DNA of 52,752 nt, from contig CAMYXF010000012.1 of the NCBI GenBank assembly GCA_947303185.1, positions 1 through 52,752 of the forward strand. The letters are read 5' to 3'. Shown piece after piece: positions 7,609-16,669 of this stretch. The notes beneath the pieces are model-generated. The model ran no database searches, had not been told where the DNA came from, and was given only the letters and a program-made list of their open reading frames with translations. Source of the DNA: an uncultured Clostridia bacterium. Its GTDB lineage: Bacteria; Bacillota; Clostridia; Saccharofermentanales; Saccharofermentanaceae. The translations under genes were made by a program, and so were the position numbers. Position 1 is the first letter of the stretch. Each line of letters begins with the position of its first letter.

Positions 7609-8610
7609 TTACTCCTCTTTACCGCCTGTTTCCTGGGAAGGCGCACCAAGAGGAATAGCCTCATCGGATTTCGGTGCGGGAGCTCCCAAAGGGATGGCTT
7701 CGTCTTCCTTCGGCTTGGGTGCGCCCATCGGGATTGCCTCGTCTGACTTGGGCTTCGGAGCGCCCATGGGAATGACTTCTTCAGTCTTAACTTCCTTCTT
7801 GGGGCCTGTTCCCAATGCCTCGACCTTTTTCTGCTCCGGTGCGGCGACACCTACGTGGACGGGTCTTACCGGTGCTCTTACGCCGGCACGCTTTGTGGAG
7901 TGGCCTTCCTTCATGGCGGGCTTTTCTTCCTTTTCTGAAGGAGGCATGTTTATTACATCGTCGGTCTTTTCGGCGGGCTGGTTCTTACGCGTGATATCGG
8001 CAGGTGTCTGGGCTGTAACAGGCGCGCTGATGACAGTGCCAAGTACTTCAGGCTTCTCGGGTGCTTCGGGTGCCTTGGAAGGTGCGGGTGCAGCCTGGTC
8101 GGGAGTCATGGGGTTAAGCTGCTCAGAAAGATAAGCTCTTCTGTAGAAGCGGATGATCCTGAATACGACGGGCCAGACGATCGCGACCGGCAGGAGCCAG
8201 TAAACAACTGAAGATGCGGCATCGTTGCCGATGAGCGGTGAAAGCGCTGCGAAAGGTGCCTGCATTACGGCATAGATGGCTCTTAAGCAGAGGGCTCCCA
8301 AGATGTGGCCAATGCTTGCGCCGTCGCCAACGATGAGCTCGGGTGCGGGATAGAACCAAAGAGGGAAATATGCGAGAAGGCCGTATGCGGCAAGACCCCA
8401 GTTGATCCATTCCTTCTTTTTGAATGCTGCGAAAAACGGCAGGAAGAAAAGGAAGAACAACGTGTAGAGCACGCTCATGAGGCGCTCGAACGTGGTGAAA
8501 TCTCTGGGTACGATCTGGTTCCAGGTGAAATAGAGCGGCTTAAAGCACACGAAAGTCAACGCTCCCGCGATAAGTCCCAAGAATACACATGTGAAGTAGT
8601 CTCTTCTCAT
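7609..8610 (-). CDS. Membrane protein with a repeated C-terminal tail
   Basis: I do not recognise a family for this 333-residue protein. The first ~180 residues hold about five hydrophobic helices (for example FLGLIAGALTFVCF and YTLFFLFFLPFFAAF). The rest is low-complexity, rich in Pro, Ala, Lys and Glu, and very likely cytoplasmic. Its last 55 residues contain four 13-residue repeats of the form E-(V/A)-I-P-(M/L)-G-A-P-x-P-K-x-(D/E), ending in SQETGGKEE. The repeats are also close at the DNA level (39-bp units around 7627-7790), so copy number could vary by slippage. GGGGATAT precedes the ATG. It may be in tandem with, but is separately terminated from, the GH3 gene upstream. Confidence 0.75.
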   Translation of the reverse strand: MRRDYFTCVFLGLIAGALTFVCFKPLYFTWNQIVPRDFTTFERLMSVLYTLFFLFFLPFFAAFKKKEWINWGLAAYGLLAYFPLWFYPAPELIVGDGASIGHILGALCLRAIYAVMQAPFAALSPLIGNDAASSVVYWLLPVAIVWPVVFRIIRFYRRAYLSEQLNPMTPDQAAPAPSKAPEAPEKPEVLGTVISAPVTAQTPADITRKNQPAEKTDDVINMPPSEKEEKPAMKEGHSTKRAGVRAPVRPVHVGVAAPEQKKVEALGTGPKKEVKTEEVIPMGAPKPKSDEAIPMGAPKPKEDEAIPLGAPAPKSDEAIPLGAPSQETGGKEE

Positions 8611-8628
8611 ATATCCCCTAAATCAGAT

Positions 8629-8654
8629 AAGGTCGGCTGATAAAAGCCGACCTT
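8629..8654 (-). terminator. Terminator of the GH3 gene
   Basis: A perfect 10-bp stem AAGGTCGGCT/AGCCGACCTT encloses a 6-nt loop. The T-run is better on the plus strand (TTATTTTA) than on the minus strand (ATCTGATTT), so its efficiency toward the minus strand is uncertain. Confidence 0.65.
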
Positions 8655-8689
8655 ATTTTAATACAAATTACTTTGTTTATAAAATGCCG

Positions 8690-11494
8690 TTATTCTGCGG
8701 TGGGTTCGTCGAGTGATCTTAAGTACTTAACCTTGAGTGAAGTGATCGTTACGCCGCCTGATGCGAAGTGCGCGCGGAAGACGCAGTTCTTGGCATACAT
8801 CATGGCCTCGCAGCTCTTTGTAACGGGCTCGCCGTTCGTGCCGTTCCATGTGATTACTGCGCAAGGAATGGATGTGATGTAGACCGTCATAGGGATCTGC
8901 GCGAGCTCGCCCAGGTTGGAATAACCGGTGAATTCAAGTCCGTAGTAACCCTGTCTCTCGCATGTGATTCCGAAAACGAAATCCTTGCCTCTTGATGTCT
9001 TTGTCTTGCACTCGATCGTGACTTCGTCGTCCATTGAATAGAAAACATCTGTATCTACTTCAACGTCGTCATCCTTAAAAGGACTGTCGATGTGGTTGAT
9101 GGTAACTTCCTTGCCTTCGACTCTGTCCATTGCGGGAGTGTTCATGGCGAAGTTTAAGATGTTGATCGCATTTCTCTGAAGCTCGGCGCGTGTGATGAGA
9201 GAGCCGTCGCCTTCTGTGAGTTCTCTGTAGGTGTCGGTCTCAAGCAGGTTCTCCTTTTCGACGCTGGTGCAGACCATGTAGACGTCGTTCTGGGATCTTG
9301 CCATTGCGGAATGGTCTTCGAGAGAATACTTCTCGGCGATCGTGACTTCCTTGTTGATGTATGCCCACCAGTCGGTCATGACGAGACCCGTGAAGCCCCA
9401 CTGCTCGCGGAGGATCATGGTGTTCTGGTCGTAGAGGCATGCACTGTAGATGTCGTTGATGCGGTTATATGAAGTCATTAAGCATCTGCATCCGCCTTCT
9501 CTGATGGCAATCTCGAATGCGGGGAGATAGATCTCGCGGAGCGCACGGGATGAAACTGTTGAGCTCATCTCACGTCTGTTTGTCTCACGGTTGTTAGCGC
9601 AGAAGTGCTTGATAACGGGTGTAACGCCGGACTTCTCGAGAGCCTTTACCTGGGCAACTGCCATAAGGCCCGTGAGGAGCGGATCTTCGGAGAAATACTC
9701 GAAGTTACGGCCGTTCAAGGGATGTCTGTGGATGTTGATTCCGGGACCCAGGAGCGCGTCGATCTTATTTGAGAGCATCTCTACGCCGAGGTAAGAATAG
9801 AGCTCTTCAACGAGGTCAACGTTGAATGTTGAAGCAAGGCATGTTCCGTTAGGAAGTGAGAATGCCTTCTTGCCGGAGTCGAGTCTCATGCCTGAAGGAC
9901 CGTCTGTGCAGCAGAGAGTAGGAACGCCCAGTGCCTTGAGCTCCTTGGTGACGCCTCCGAATGCAGCAGCAGTACCGATGGTAACCTTGGGGCTTCCCAT
10001 TCCCTCGCCTCTGATGATGAGTGAGAGGTCTTCGTCTGTGAGCTGTGCGACGAACTCGTCCATCGTGTTCTTGCCGTGCTTAACGTCAGCAAGCTTGATG
10101 CCCTTGTCGCCCGTCTGGGGGATCTCAGGTCTTACGCGCTCAAGGCGTGAATCGAGATAGTTAACTGTTGCAAGAGGCGTATCTTCTTCGCCCTTTGTAT
10201 ATGTACCGTCGCCATTGGGAATGGCAACAAGACGCTTGAATGCCTTTGTGGGTGCAAGAGCCGTGCCGAGTTCTTCGAGAAGTCTGTTGTCAGCAAGATC
10301 AAAAGAACCTACGGTTGCAGCAGAGATGAAATCGCTTCCTAAGAAGAACTCATATGTGCCCTTCTCTAACACGAAGCCTGTAGTGCCGAAGCCTGTTCTG
10401 CAGTCGTCATCGAAAGATGCGAATCTTCTTACGGGAGCTGAGATCATAACGCGCTCTTCTTCGCCTGCGGGAATGTTGCCTGTCTTTGCAAAGCCGATCA
10501 ATACTCTTGAAGGCTTTGAGAGAGCTCCGTCAGGTGCCTTGCAGTAAACCATTACGGCCTTCTTACCGGGAACGCTGCCGATGTTCTTTACGGTGACGCT
10601 TACTGTTACGACGTCATCTTCGAACTTGAATTCGGAATCCGTAAGCTCGAATTCGGTATATGAAAGTCCTGCACCGAAAGGATAAAGGACTGCATCGTTA
10701 GCAAATGTTGAGAAGTATCTGTAGCCTACGAAAATATCATCGTGGTAGATATCCTCTTTGAGGTCCTTGCAGAAGTATGCGTCAGAAGCATAGTCCTCCA
10801 AAGACTTTGCGATGGTATCAGGGAGACAGCCGGAAGGATTAACCTTGCCTGACATGACTCTTGCGACGCTGATGCCGCCGATCATGCCGGCCTGCCAGAT
10901 ATAGAGAACACCCTTGATGTTGTACTTGGTAACGAATGACATGTCGATGATGTTGCCGACGTTCAAAAGAACGATGGTCTTATCGAATGCCTTGGTAACG
11001 TTTTCGAGCATGCCTTCTTCGCTGTCGCTAAGGAAATAAGCACCCTTCTCTGCGGAGTTGTCTCTGTCCTCACCTGCTGTTCTTGCGATGATGATGACAG
11101 CGATATCGTTGCGGGAAGCGAGCTTGCCTGCGAGCTCTTCAGATACAGGCATCTCGGCTTGTGACCATGCCTCCTTGCCCCAGCCGAGACCTGCATCGAT
11201 GGGATTTTCTTCGTCCCATTTGTCGTATATGTCCATGAGCTCGGCATCAAGCGTGATGTCCGGGCATTCATTAAGACCTTCTCTGATGTCGGTTACGTGG
11301 TGAACGTTTACCATACCGCCGGAACCTGTTCCGGACTTGTAGTAGTGCGTCTGCATTCTTCCGAAAAGAGCAATTCTCGAGCCTTTCTTTAAAGGAAGAA
11401 CATTGTCTTTGTTCTCGAGCATGACGATGCCTTCTGCGGCCGTCTTGATCGCTGCTTCGGTATATTCATTCCAGTTAAGGGTTATCTCATTCAT
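8690..11494 (-). CDS. Glycoside hydrolase family 3, circularly permuted beta-glucosidase-like
   Basis: This 934-residue enzyme has the GH3 domains in the order C-terminal alpha/beta sandwich (about 15-260), fibronectin-III-like (about 290-400), then the N-terminal (alpha/beta)8 barrel (about 480-790). A C-terminal extra domain of ~130 residues follows. The catalytic nucleophile is Asp708 in GLVMTDWW, and the substrate-binding KHF motif starts at Lys629. GRNFEYFSEDP is also intact. Reversed domain order is known from rumen beta-glucosidases of Ruminococcus and Butyrivibrio. No signal peptide is present, so it likely acts in the cytoplasm on imported beta-glucosides or oligosaccharides. GGAGG lies 11 bases before the ATG. 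No sugar transporter is adjacent; a MATE exporter is divergent. Confidence 0.93.
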   Translation of the reverse strand: MNEITLNWNEYTEAAIKTAAEGIVMLENKDNVLPLKKGSRIALFGRMQTHYYKSGTGSGGMVNVHHVTDIREGLNECPDITLDAELMDIYDKWDEENPIDAGLGWGKEAWSQAEMPVSEELAGKLASRNDIAVIIIARTAGEDRDNSAEKGAYFLSDSEEGMLENVTKAFDKTIVLLNVGNIIDMSFVTKYNIKGVLYIWQAGMIGGISVARVMSGKVNPSGCLPDTIAKSLEDYASDAYFCKDLKEDIYHDDIFVGYRYFSTFANDAVLYPFGAGLSYTEFELTDSEFKFEDDVVTVSVTVKNIGSVPGKKAVMVYCKAPDGALSKPSRVLIGFAKTGNIPAGEEERVMISAPVRRFASFDDDCRTGFGTTGFVLEKGTYEFFLGSDFISAATVGSFDLADNRLLEELGTALAPTKAFKRLVAIPNGDGTYTKGEEDTPLATVNYLDSRLERVRPEIPQTGDKGIKLADVKHGKNTMDEFVAQLTDEDLSLIIRGEGMGSPKVTIGTAAAFGGVTKELKALGVPTLCCTDGPSGMRLDSGKKAFSLPNGTCLASTFNVDLVEELYSYLGVEMLSNKIDALLGPGINIHRHPLNGRNFEYFSEDPLLTGLMAVAQVKALEKSGVTPVIKHFCANNRETNRREMSSTVSSRALREIYLPAFEIAIREGGCRCLMTSYNRINDIYSACLYDQNTMILREQWGFTGLVMTDWWAYINKEVTIAEKYSLEDHSAMARSQNDVYMVCTSVEKENLLETDTYRELTEGDGSLITRAELQRNAINILNFAMNTPAMDRVEGKEVTINHIDSPFKDDDVEVDTDVFYSMDDEVTIECKTKTSRGKDFVFGITCERQGYYGLEFTGYSNLGELAQIPMTVYITSIPCAVITWNGTNGEPVTKSCEAMMYAKNCVFRAHFASGGVTITSLKVKYLRSLDEPTAE

Positions 11495-11764
11495 TGAAAA
11501 AATCCTCCGGTATTTTTGATTCTTTTGACGCTGGTTTTCGTGGGTCGTAAAGACTATACAATATTTCGCAAACGCCCGATTTTATTTTACTTGCATTTAT
11601 TTTGTTTTTCTTGCCATCAGGTGCTTTTTAATGTAAACAAGCCGTTAACTTTGGGTAAAAGAAGAGGTTATATTTCGGATATCAATAATAATTACAAAGT
11701 TTCTGATATTAAATGCGAAAATGCAGTCTTATAATGTGCAAAATTCAATATCAGGAAAGATGAC
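11495..11764. other. Divergent intergenic region, GH3 / MATE
   Basis: This A+T-rich 270-bp space separates two divergent genes. A TATAAT at 11730-11735 could serve the MATE gene, but no good -35 hexamer lies at the right distance. A 72-codon frame at 11516-11734 has no ribosome-binding site and low-complexity composition, so it was not called. No riboswitch or operator was recognised. Confidence 0.4.
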
Positions 11765-13183
11765 ATGGCACCGAAAAGAACCGACACCGACATGACTAAG
11801 GGTTCGCCCTTTGCGATCATATTAAAATTCACGATGACTCTGCTTGCCGGCAACATCGCCCAGCAGCTCTATAACATCGTGGATACCATTATCGTCGGCA
11901 GATATGTTAACCCTCAGGCGCTTGCTGCCGTAGGATCTACAGGTACCATCGTTTTCCTCATCATCGGAACTTCAAACGGAATGGTCACGGGGTTCTCGGT
12001 CGTCACGAGCCAGAAGTACGGCGCCCTGGACAGCAGGGGCGTGAAGGCTTCTGTCACCAACGGTTTTTACTTGAGCATGATCGTAGCCGCCATCCTTACC
12101 ACGGTAAGCCTTACGGTAATGCGTCCGCTTTTGGTGCTCATGAATACGCCAAGTGATATTTTCGATTACGCGTATGCATATATCACGACAATCTGCTGCG
12201 GAATCGTTTTCACGATCATGTACAACCTCTGCTCGTCCATGATGAGGGCCATCGGCAACAGCAAGATGCCGTTGATCTTCCTCCTCTGCTCTGCTGCAAC
12301 CAACGTCTGCTTAGACCTCGTGTTCATCATCAGGTTCGGTCTCGGCACAAGAGGCGCAGCCCTTGCTACCGTTATCTCACAGGCGCTCGCGGTAATCCCG
12401 TGCGTCATCTACATCTATGCGAAAATGCCGACCTTGAGGCCCGATAAGTCCGACTGGAAGATCGACAGAAAGATCATCAGGCAGCAGCTCCGCCTCGGCA
12501 TCCCGATGGCTATCCAGTACAGTATCACCGCATCCGGAACCATGATCATGCAGAGCGCATTCAACACCTTCGATTCCATCGCGGTCGGCGCCATTACCGC
12601 TGCAAGCAGATTCCAGGGAATCATCACGCAGGGCATGTTCACGGTCGGCCAGACAATGGCTGCTTTCGTGGGCCAGAACTACGGCGCGAAAGACATGAAG
12701 AGAATCAAGAAAGGCGTAAGCAGCGCGCTCAAGATCTACATCGTTTATTCGATCGCTGCGGCAGTCCTTGCCATCGTTGCGCTTCCGCACGTGCTCTGGT
12801 TATTTTTCGATTCCGACGTAGACGTATCACTCTACATTCCGTGGGCAAGAACATACATCATGGAGTGCGCGGTATGCTACTTCTTCCTGTCTGCGATCTT
12901 CATCTACAGGAACACGATCCAGTCCGTAGGATATGCCGGCATCGCGACTGTCCTTGGCTTTGTCGAGCTCGGCGCGAGAATGATCACGTCCTTCTATTCT
13001 ATCCATGTACATAACTACAACATCGCGGTTGCTTCCGATCCGTTCGCATGGATCACGGCAGGCATCGCGGGCATGGTAATTACGATGGTCATCTTCAAAA
13101 AGATCGAACGCCGGTGGGCAGCAGAAAGCCCTGCTGAGGGCCTGGGGCAGATACCCGTAAGCGCCAGGAGCAAGGCTTCTTAA
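11765..13183 (+). CDS. MATE family efflux transporter
   Basis: The protein is 472 residues with twelve predicted membrane helices in two homologous halves. It has the typical opening GSPFAIILKFTMTLLAGNIAQQLY and VDTIIVGRYVNPQALAAVG near residue 40, repeated in the second half as FNTFDSIAVGAITAASRF. These define DinF/MepA-like MATE exporters, which expel cationic drugs or metabolites using a Na+ or H+ gradient. A Na+ motive force would fit the sodium-pumping decarboxylase in this window, but that link is inference. AGGAAAG precedes the ATG. The gene is transcribed alone, converging on a lipoprotein gene 22 nt away. Substrate cannot be read from sequence. Confidence 0.93.
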   Translation: MAPKRTDTDMTKGSPFAIILKFTMTLLAGNIAQQLYNIVDTIIVGRYVNPQALAAVGSTGTIVFLIIGTSNGMVTGFSVVTSQKYGALDSRGVKASVTNGFYLSMIVAAILTTVSLTVMRPLLVLMNTPSDIFDYAYAYITTICCGIVFTIMYNLCSSMMRAIGNSKMPLIFLLCSAATNVCLDLVFIIRFGLGTRGAALATVISQALAVIPCVIYIYAKMPTLRPDKSDWKIDRKIIRQQLRLGIPMAIQYSITASGTMIMQSAFNTFDSIAVGAITAASRFQGIITQGMFTVGQTMAAFVGQNYGAKDMKRIKKGVSSALKIYIVYSIAAAVLAIVALPHVLWLFFDSDVDVSLYIPWARTYIMECAVCYFFLSAIFIYRNTIQSVGYAGIATVLGFVELGARMITSFYSIHVHNYNIAVASDPFAWITAGIAGMVITMVIFKKIERRWAAESPAEGLGQIPVSARSKAS

Positions 13184-13204
13184 AGTAGTTTCTTAAGTTT
13201 GATA

Positions 13205-14305
13205 TCAGGTCTCGTCTTCGGGAGCTTCCGTCTCTTCTGTCTCCTCTACATCAGTAACGGTGCCGATTACCGTATTAACGGTAGCGGCTTCAGCCGTGTT
13301 AACTACATCGAACTCCCATCCGTAGATCGTTCCGGACTGCATGTCGTAAATGAAGAATACATAGAATCCTGACGGGATATTCTCTTCCTGTGTATATGTG
13401 AGATGGATCTCAGTAGGATATCTGTCGATGATCTTCTCTGATGTGTAGAGCGGAGTCCACTCGGGTGATGTTTCTTCGGCTACGCGGTACTTATACTGCC
13501 AGACATAATCGCTTGCGTTCTCGTCGAGCTCGATTACGAACTCAAATGTGTTTGTATCAGTGTATGTCTCAGTGACGGGATCCCAGCCGGGGCCTGTCAT
13601 GTAGCTGTCTGAGATGGTGTCGAAAATATTGTTCATGAACTCGAGATCGGGAAGATCGTAGTCGTAGATATCAACAAGATCCAATCCGTTCGCAAGAAGA
13701 TAATTTCCGTCATCTTCCTTGGTGAATTCGAGTGTCACTTCCATATCGACCGTGTCTTCAACTTCTGCAAGGAGCATGTTGAAATCGGCAGAACCCAGGA
13801 ACTTATCTCTCTGATCCAGAACGCTGCTGAAATCCTTGTAGGAGAAAGTAACTTTAACCGTGCATTCCTTAGCCCAGAGATTGGACTTGAAGCTGGACTT
13901 GTCGATCTCATATGTGGTCGTGGCGGCAATCGCATTCTTACAGCGGAGCTGCTCTGAAGGACTCTTTCTCATGTATTGGTCACTGTAGTCGATCTCATCA
14001 ACCTCTTCGACTACGGGCATGACTGACCTTATCTCATAAGGCGTGTATGTGCAAAGCTCGCAAAAACCTTCGTAATCGCATTCTGCAAGGGCCGTGGCGA
14101 TCTTATCTACGCTGCTGTAAATCTTGTCCTCGGCAATCTTGTTGTCGTTTTTATCGTCATCTTCAGCTTCTTCTTCGTCATCATCAGAAAAAGCTTCAGC
14201 AGTTTTGTTGCTTTTCGGTGCATTACCACTTGAGGCCTGGGAACAGGAAGCCAATGTCATTAAATTGGCAAGGATAAGAACTGTAGCTATAACCTTCTTT
14301 TTCAT
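13205..14305 (-). CDS. Acidic lipoprotein of unknown function
   Basis: This 366-residue protein has a lipoprotein signal (MKKKVIATVLILANLMTLAS, lipobox LASC, Cys at residue 21). A low-complexity acidic linker (about 40-55, DDDEEEAEDDDKND) follows, then a globular region of about 280 residues and a Thr/Glu-rich acidic tail. It is therefore anchored outside the membrane. The first globular part, starting near YSSVDKIATALAECDYEGF, resembles the NTF2-like domains seen in many clostridial lipoproteins, though only by general pattern. GGAGGAG precedes the start. It is a single gene, and no clear terminator lies in the 22-nt gap to the convergent MATE gene. Function is unknown. Confidence 0.75.
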   Translation of the reverse strand: MKKKVIATVLILANLMTLASCSQASSGNAPKSNKTAEAFSDDDEEEAEDDDKNDNKIAEDKIYSSVDKIATALAECDYEGFCELCTYTPYEIRSVMPVVEEVDEIDYSDQYMRKSPSEQLRCKNAIAATTTYEIDKSSFKSNLWAKECTVKVTFSYKDFSSVLDQRDKFLGSADFNMLLAEVEDTVDMEVTLEFTKEDDGNYLLANGLDLVDIYDYDLPDLEFMNNIFDTISDSYMTGPGWDPVTETYTDTNTFEFVIELDENASDYVWQYKYRVAEETSPEWTPLYTSEKIIDRYPTEIHLTYTQEENIPSGFYVFFIYDMQSGTIYGWEFDVVNTAEAATVNTVIGTVTDVEETEETEAPEDET

Positions 14306-14464
14306 CTCATGTGCTCCTCCGACTTCCGTTATTATATATCAATACAATTTGAACAACGAAAATGTTGCACCTTGATAAAAGTATTGTCTTAAAATGCTGT
14401 CCGTTGAACATTTTGAGGCTGTCACCTCAAGATCTCCCGAAAAGTCTGTAAAAAGTCTGCATAT

Positions 14465-14550
14465 GCGTGATTTTTACTGTGATTTTTTAAATCCGGATTA
14501 AAAAATCACGCAATATGTCACAGTACACCCTGACAATTACTGTGATTTTC
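14465..14550 (+). repeat. Interleaved palindromic element, GTGATTTTT type
   Basis: Two inverted words interleave: A GCGTGATTTTT (14465-14475), B ACTGTGA (14476-14482), A' AAAAATCACGC (14501-14511), B' TCACAGT (14518-14524). The A-B-A'-B' order allows either hairpin or a pseudoknot-like fold. A further ACTGTGATTTT copy follows at 14539. There is no reading frame. The remaining bases of 14306-14626 hold the aldolase terminator and upstream sequence of the lipoprotein gene. Confidence 0.75.
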
Positions 14551-14565
14551 TGTAATAGAAGAAAT

Positions 14566-14594
14566 AAAAAGGGCCGTCTCTTTCGAGACAGCCC
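14566..14594 (-). terminator. Terminator of the aldolase gene
   Basis: Minus-strand GGGCTGTCTC pairs with GAGACGGCCC (10 bp, one G-U pair) around a GAAA loop, followed by TTTTT. It belongs to the GTCTC/GAGAC terminator group. Confidence 0.92.
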
Positions 14595-14626
14595 CAATAT
14601 CAGTTACTTTATCAGTTAAGTCAGGA

Positions 14627-15595
14627 TCAAGCCTTACCGTCTGAACCGAGAACGTACTTAATCTTGTGAGCAACCATGTCCTTAACAGCCTGACGAGCGG
14701 GCTTGAGGTACTGACGGGGATCGAAGTGATCAGGATGCTCAGCGAAGTACTTACGGATGTTACCTGTCATAGCAAGACGGATATCGGAGTCGATGTTGAT
14801 CTTGCAAACAGCGAGTGTAGCTGCCTTACGGAGCTGCTCCTCAGGGATACCAACTGCATCAGGCATGTTTCCGCCGTACTCGTTAACCATCTTAACGAAT
14901 TCCTGAGGTACGGAAGAAGAACCGTGAAGAACGATCGGGAAACCGGGGAGTCTCTTGATGCACTCTTCGAGAACGTCGAAACGGAGCGGAGGAGGTACAA
15001 GGATGCCCTCTTCATTTCTTGTGCACTGAGCTGCTGTGAACTTGTAAGCGCCGTGAGATGTACCGATAGCGATTGCGAGAGAGTCGCATCCTGTTCTGGA
15101 AACGAATTCCTCAACCTCTTCAGGTCTTGTGTAGCTCTCGTGGCCAGCCTCTACGACTACTTCGTCCTCGATGCCTGCGAGTGTACCGAGCTCAGCCTCA
15201 ACAACTACGCCGTGATCGTGAGCGTACTCAACAACCTGCTTTGTGAGTGCGATGTTGTCCTCGAAAGACTTGGAAGAAGCGTCGATCATGACAGATGTGA
15301 ATCCGCCGTCGATGCATGACTTACAAAGCTCGAATGTATCACCGTGGTCAAGGTGAAGAGCGATCGGGATCTCAGGGTTCTCGATGATAGCTGCCTCAAC
15401 AAGCTTTACGAGATATGTGTGATTAGCATAAGCTCTTGCGCCCTTTGAAACCTGAAGGATAACAGGGCTCTTGAGCTCGCCTGCTGCTTCTGTGATTCCC
15501 TGAACGATTTCCATGTTGTTTACGTTGAAAGCACCAACAGCATAACCGCCGTCATAAGCCTTCTTAAACATCTCAGTCGTTGTTACTAAAGACAT
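14627..15595 (-). CDS. fba: Class II fructose-1,6-bisphosphate aldolase
   Basis: This 322-residue enzyme cleaves fructose-1,6-bisphosphate to dihydroxyacetone phosphate and glyceraldehyde-3-phosphate in glycolysis and runs in reverse in gluconeogenesis. Zinc-binding and catalytic motifs are intact: ALHLDHGD near residues 78-85 (catalytic Asp and a Zn His), VVEAELGTLAG near 130-140, IGTSHGAYK, and IVLHGSSSVP with the third zinc histidine. Length and the MSLVTTTEMFKKAYDGGYAVGAFN opening match the FbaA type of Firmicutes. AGGAGG lies 9 bases before the ATG. The gene is single, with its own promoter (15631-15658) and a strong terminator, in line with high expression; codon choice is also strongly biased. 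Confidence 0.97.
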   Translation of the reverse strand: MSLVTTTEMFKKAYDGGYAVGAFNVNNMEIVQGITEAAGELKSPVILQVSKGARAYANHTYLVKLVEAAIIENPEIPIALHLDHGDTFELCKSCIDGGFTSVMIDASSKSFEDNIALTKQVVEYAHDHGVVVEAELGTLAGIEDEVVVEAGHESYTRPEEVEEFVSRTGCDSLAIAIGTSHGAYKFTAAQCTRNEEGILVPPPLRFDVLEECIKRLPGFPIVLHGSSSVPQEFVKMVNEYGGNMPDAVGIPEEQLRKAATLAVCKINIDSDIRLAMTGNIRKYFAEHPDHFDPRQYLKPARQAVKDMVAHKIKYVLGSDGKA

Positions 15596-15630
15596 ATATA
15601 TATCCTCCTGATATTTTTGTTGACGCTATA

Positions 15631-15658
15631 ATCTTACAATCTTTTTTTCAAAACTCAA
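15631..15658 (-). promoter_or_regulatory. Promoter of fba
   Basis: Minus-strand TTGAGT (15658-15653), a 16-nt A-rich spacer and TAAGAT (15636-15631) form a likely sigma-A promoter about 36 nt before the start codon. TTGAAA/TATAGC with a shorter spacer is an alternative reading. Confidence 0.45.
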
Positions 15659-15802
15659 CCGCCAAAACGGGTAAAGTGAGTGTAATTAACAGAACTTTTC
15701 CATATATAAGCGGCTTTTTGCCCAAATGATTTTCGCAAGGCCCGAAAACGAGTTAATCGAGACTAATCGCAGAGGCAAAATTCCCTATTTTCCCGAACAT
15801 TA

Positions 15803-15831
15803 TTGATAAACGTTGTCAGAAAAGGTAGACT
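15803..15831 (+). promoter_or_regulatory. Promoter of the 15868 gene
   Basis: TTGATA (15803-15808), a 17-nt spacer and TAGACT (15826-15831) lie 36 nt before the start codon, with GGGAGGAT as ribosome-binding site in between. Confidence 0.6.
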
Positions 15832-15867
15832 TTCTCACGTGCAACACTTTTCGGGAGGATAGAGGAT

Positions 15868-16605
15868 ATGGAAAACCAGATCAGCGCTAACCAGGCAGAC
15901 AACAGATTAGTGGTTCCTTATGACAAGGGCCGCAAGAACATCACTTTCTATGACACGTTCGTAGACATCAACGGAGACGTTATCAAGTACGATGAGATCG
16001 CAGTCATCCAGGCATCTGCCCTCAACTCTTCGTCCATGATCTACTTCTACTTCGACAGATCATTCAGATACGAATTCGACTTCACTACATACGACGGCAA
16101 AGTCCACAAGTTCAAGAGACACGGTTATTCCGGCTACGGAATCGGAACATATAAGCGCATCAAGGCAGAGTTCGAAGTAGTAGCTCCCCCGTTCTACCAG
16201 ATCGTAGTAAGAAAGGTCGGCGAGCGTCTCATCGACAGAATCGCTAACGGCGCAACAGCAAACATCTGCGGACTTGTCATCACAAAGGACAAGATCACAT
16301 ACACAAAGCGCAAGAAGGAATATGTCATCGACAGAAGCAACTTCGACCGTGCCGTAAACAACAATGCTTACATGAGCAACATGGCCCAGATCTACATCAG
16401 AGACGAGAAGAAGCCTATCTTCAAGTGCTCCCTCAACGAGCCTAACGCAAGACTCATCGTACCGATCGTAAATTACTTCTTCGAGTACAGGACTGATCCG
16501 GCTCAGGCACCTTCTTCTGCTGATCCCAACGTAAATCCTTACATGCCGCCCGTTGTTGAAGAGACATCTTCAAAGTCAAAGGCTCAGGCTGAGGACGATG
16601 AGTAA
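15868..16605 (+). CDS. Unknown soluble protein, beta-rich
   Basis: I do not recognise this 245-residue protein. It has no signal peptide or membrane helix. The first half (about 22-105) and second half (about 130-205) both read as beta-rich segments with similar openings, KNITFYDTFVDINGDVIKYDEI and ICGLVITKDKITYTKRKKEY, suggesting two related PH-like or similar domains. The tail (about 212-245) is a Pro/Ser-rich acidic linker with NPYMPP. Codon usage is strongly biased toward the preferred set, hinting at good expression. It has its own promoter, a good ribosome-binding site and a terminator, so it is a one-gene unit between the aldolase and an unknown membrane protein. Confidence 0.75.
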   Translation: MENQISANQADNRLVVPYDKGRKNITFYDTFVDINGDVIKYDEIAVIQASALNSSSMIYFYFDRSFRYEFDFTTYDGKVHKFKRHGYSGYGIGTYKRIKAEFEVVAPPFYQIVVRKVGERLIDRIANGATANICGLVITKDKITYTKRKKEYVIDRSNFDRAVNNNAYMSNMAQIYIRDEKKPIFKCSLNEPNARLIVPIVNYFFEYRTDPAQAPSSADPNVNPYMPPVVEETSSKSKAQAEDDE

Positions 16606-16669
16606 TAGTTCAGTTTGGAATTCCGTTTGCAACTGAATTTCCAACTGAAAAAACAACTTAAAACAACAA

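Noticed and set aside
11516..11734. 72-codon frame between the GH3 and MATE genes
   Set aside because: No ribosome-binding site, skewed composition and position over a promoter region; no recognisable protein features.
14666..15319. 217-codon frame on the plus strand
   Set aside because: Antisense to the aldolase gene; a product of strong codon bias on the coding strand.
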